A stretch of DNA of 64,000 nucleotides. Origin: Luteibacter aegosomatissinici (GTDB lineage Bacteria > Pseudomonadota > Gammaproteobacteria > Xanthomonadales > Rhodanobacteraceae). Every line of letters begins with the position of its first letter. Position 1 is the stretch's first letter. The position numbers and the translations under genes were made by a program. This document shows positions 63,613-64,000 of the stretch, one piece after another. Below the pieces are notes generated by a model. The model saw nothing but the letters and a program-made list of their open reading frames with translations. It had not been told where the DNA came from and ran no database searches. The DNA lies in the NCBI RefSeq assembly GCF_023078495.1, contig NZ_CP095742.1, positions 2,604,001-2,668,000 of the forward strand, given 5' to 3'.

Positions 63613-64000
63613 GACAAGTACCTTCTGCCGAGAAGCACCGCCAGCCACGCCGTGGTGCCAAGGTACGTGCCCCCTGTAGGGCCGTCGTCGCTTCATCCCG
63701 AAGCCCGTATCAACCCAACACGCTATTGCCCGAATCCGCGGAGCACCGGATTCAGTTAGCTCACTACGCTTGTGGAGCGGAGACGATGTGATGATGCTGC
63801 ATCGCCACGAAATCCGCAGCAATCGTGTGAGTGCTAAAACCTGACACGTTTCACAGAAACACTCGCTGAATTTTGTCGTTCAGCAGAATGACTTGCTTGT
63901 TGACACATCAATAGCGGTGAATGGTTCGCGCGTGTTTCGACACACGCAGGCGTTCATGAACGTGCATTACGTTGTTCATGTATGACGCACATCCTCTGAA
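63613..64000. promoter_or_regulatory. Control region upstream of the priming transferase
   Basis: About 388 bases with no supported gene, bounded by the window edge. It is AT-richer than its surroundings and has the dyad CGTTCATGAACG (63951-63962) and the small hairpin CGTGT-TTCGAC-ACACG nearby. On the plus strand TTGACA occurs at 63900-63905 without a clear -10. The promoter for the priming transferase must lie here or just beyond. Confidence 0.4.

Noticed and set aside
1-64000. CRISPR array, rRNA, prophage or insertion sequence
   Set aside because: No regularly spaced repeats, rRNA stretches, transposase or phage structural genes were found; the encapsulin is a nanocompartment shell with linked cargo rather than a phage remnant.

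Overview
The window is GC-rich chromosomal DNA from a gammaproteobacterium, most likely the Xanthomonadales family Rhodanobacteraceae (Luteibacter/Dyella type). This rests on an Oar-like TonB-dependent receptor, an exopolysaccharide locus with a GumC/Wzc-type autokinase and a WbaP/GumD-type priming transferase, REP-like GGAGCGCGCTTGCGCGCGAT palindromes, and dense coding with short overlaps. The genus is an inference.

Layout. 1-5146 is mixed accessory DNA: the start of an HlyD/EmrA pump subunit (minus strand) behind a possible structured leader or sRNA, a DUF5694 protein, an SDR reductase, a free-standing Oar-like N-terminal domain, a membrane-anchored Mrr-type nuclease domain, relics of a lysR/quinone-oxidoreductase pair, and two small membrane proteins. 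5255-15486 is a complete selenocysteine and formate-respiration cassette: a probable molybdenum-cofactor riboswitch, fdnG with an in-frame UGA selenocysteine codon and SECIS hairpin, fdnH, fdnI, fdhE, selA, selB, selC (tRNA-Sec) and convergent selD. A PF03773-type permease diverges from selD.

16636-24192 carries a zinc-ribbon protein, a cysteine-less DksA/TraR homologue, an Oar-like TonB receptor, a TonB-like secreted protein, a compact DUF3800 unit (promoter, folded RNA, terminator, gene) and a DHA2 drug transporter. 24335-29232 is a TetR-regulated RND efflux operon with matching operator half-sites at two promoters. 29301-34194 holds hydrolases, AraC-type regulators and oxidoreductases. 34204-41669 is a minus-strand run: diguanylate cyclase, a hybrid sensor kinase with three receivers, a YkgJ-type cysteine-cluster protein, and a DyP peroxidase with an encapsulin-targeting tail next to its encapsulin shell. 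41745-48259 contains redox and hydrolase genes with TetR and LysR regulators, including a TetR/monooxygenase pair with twin operators.

48851-63612 is an exopolysaccharide Wzx/Wzy locus. A plus-strand operon encodes the tyrosine autokinase, a frameshifted pyruvyl transferase, three glycosyltransferases, flippase, polymerase, acetyltransferase and a secreted beta-helix protein. It converges on a minus-strand set encoding acyltransferase 3, GalE and the priming glycosyltransferase. The strongest items for follow-up are the DUF3800 RNA-gene unit, the riboswitch/selenocysteine cassette with its neighbouring permease, the encapsulated peroxidase, and the decayed loci.
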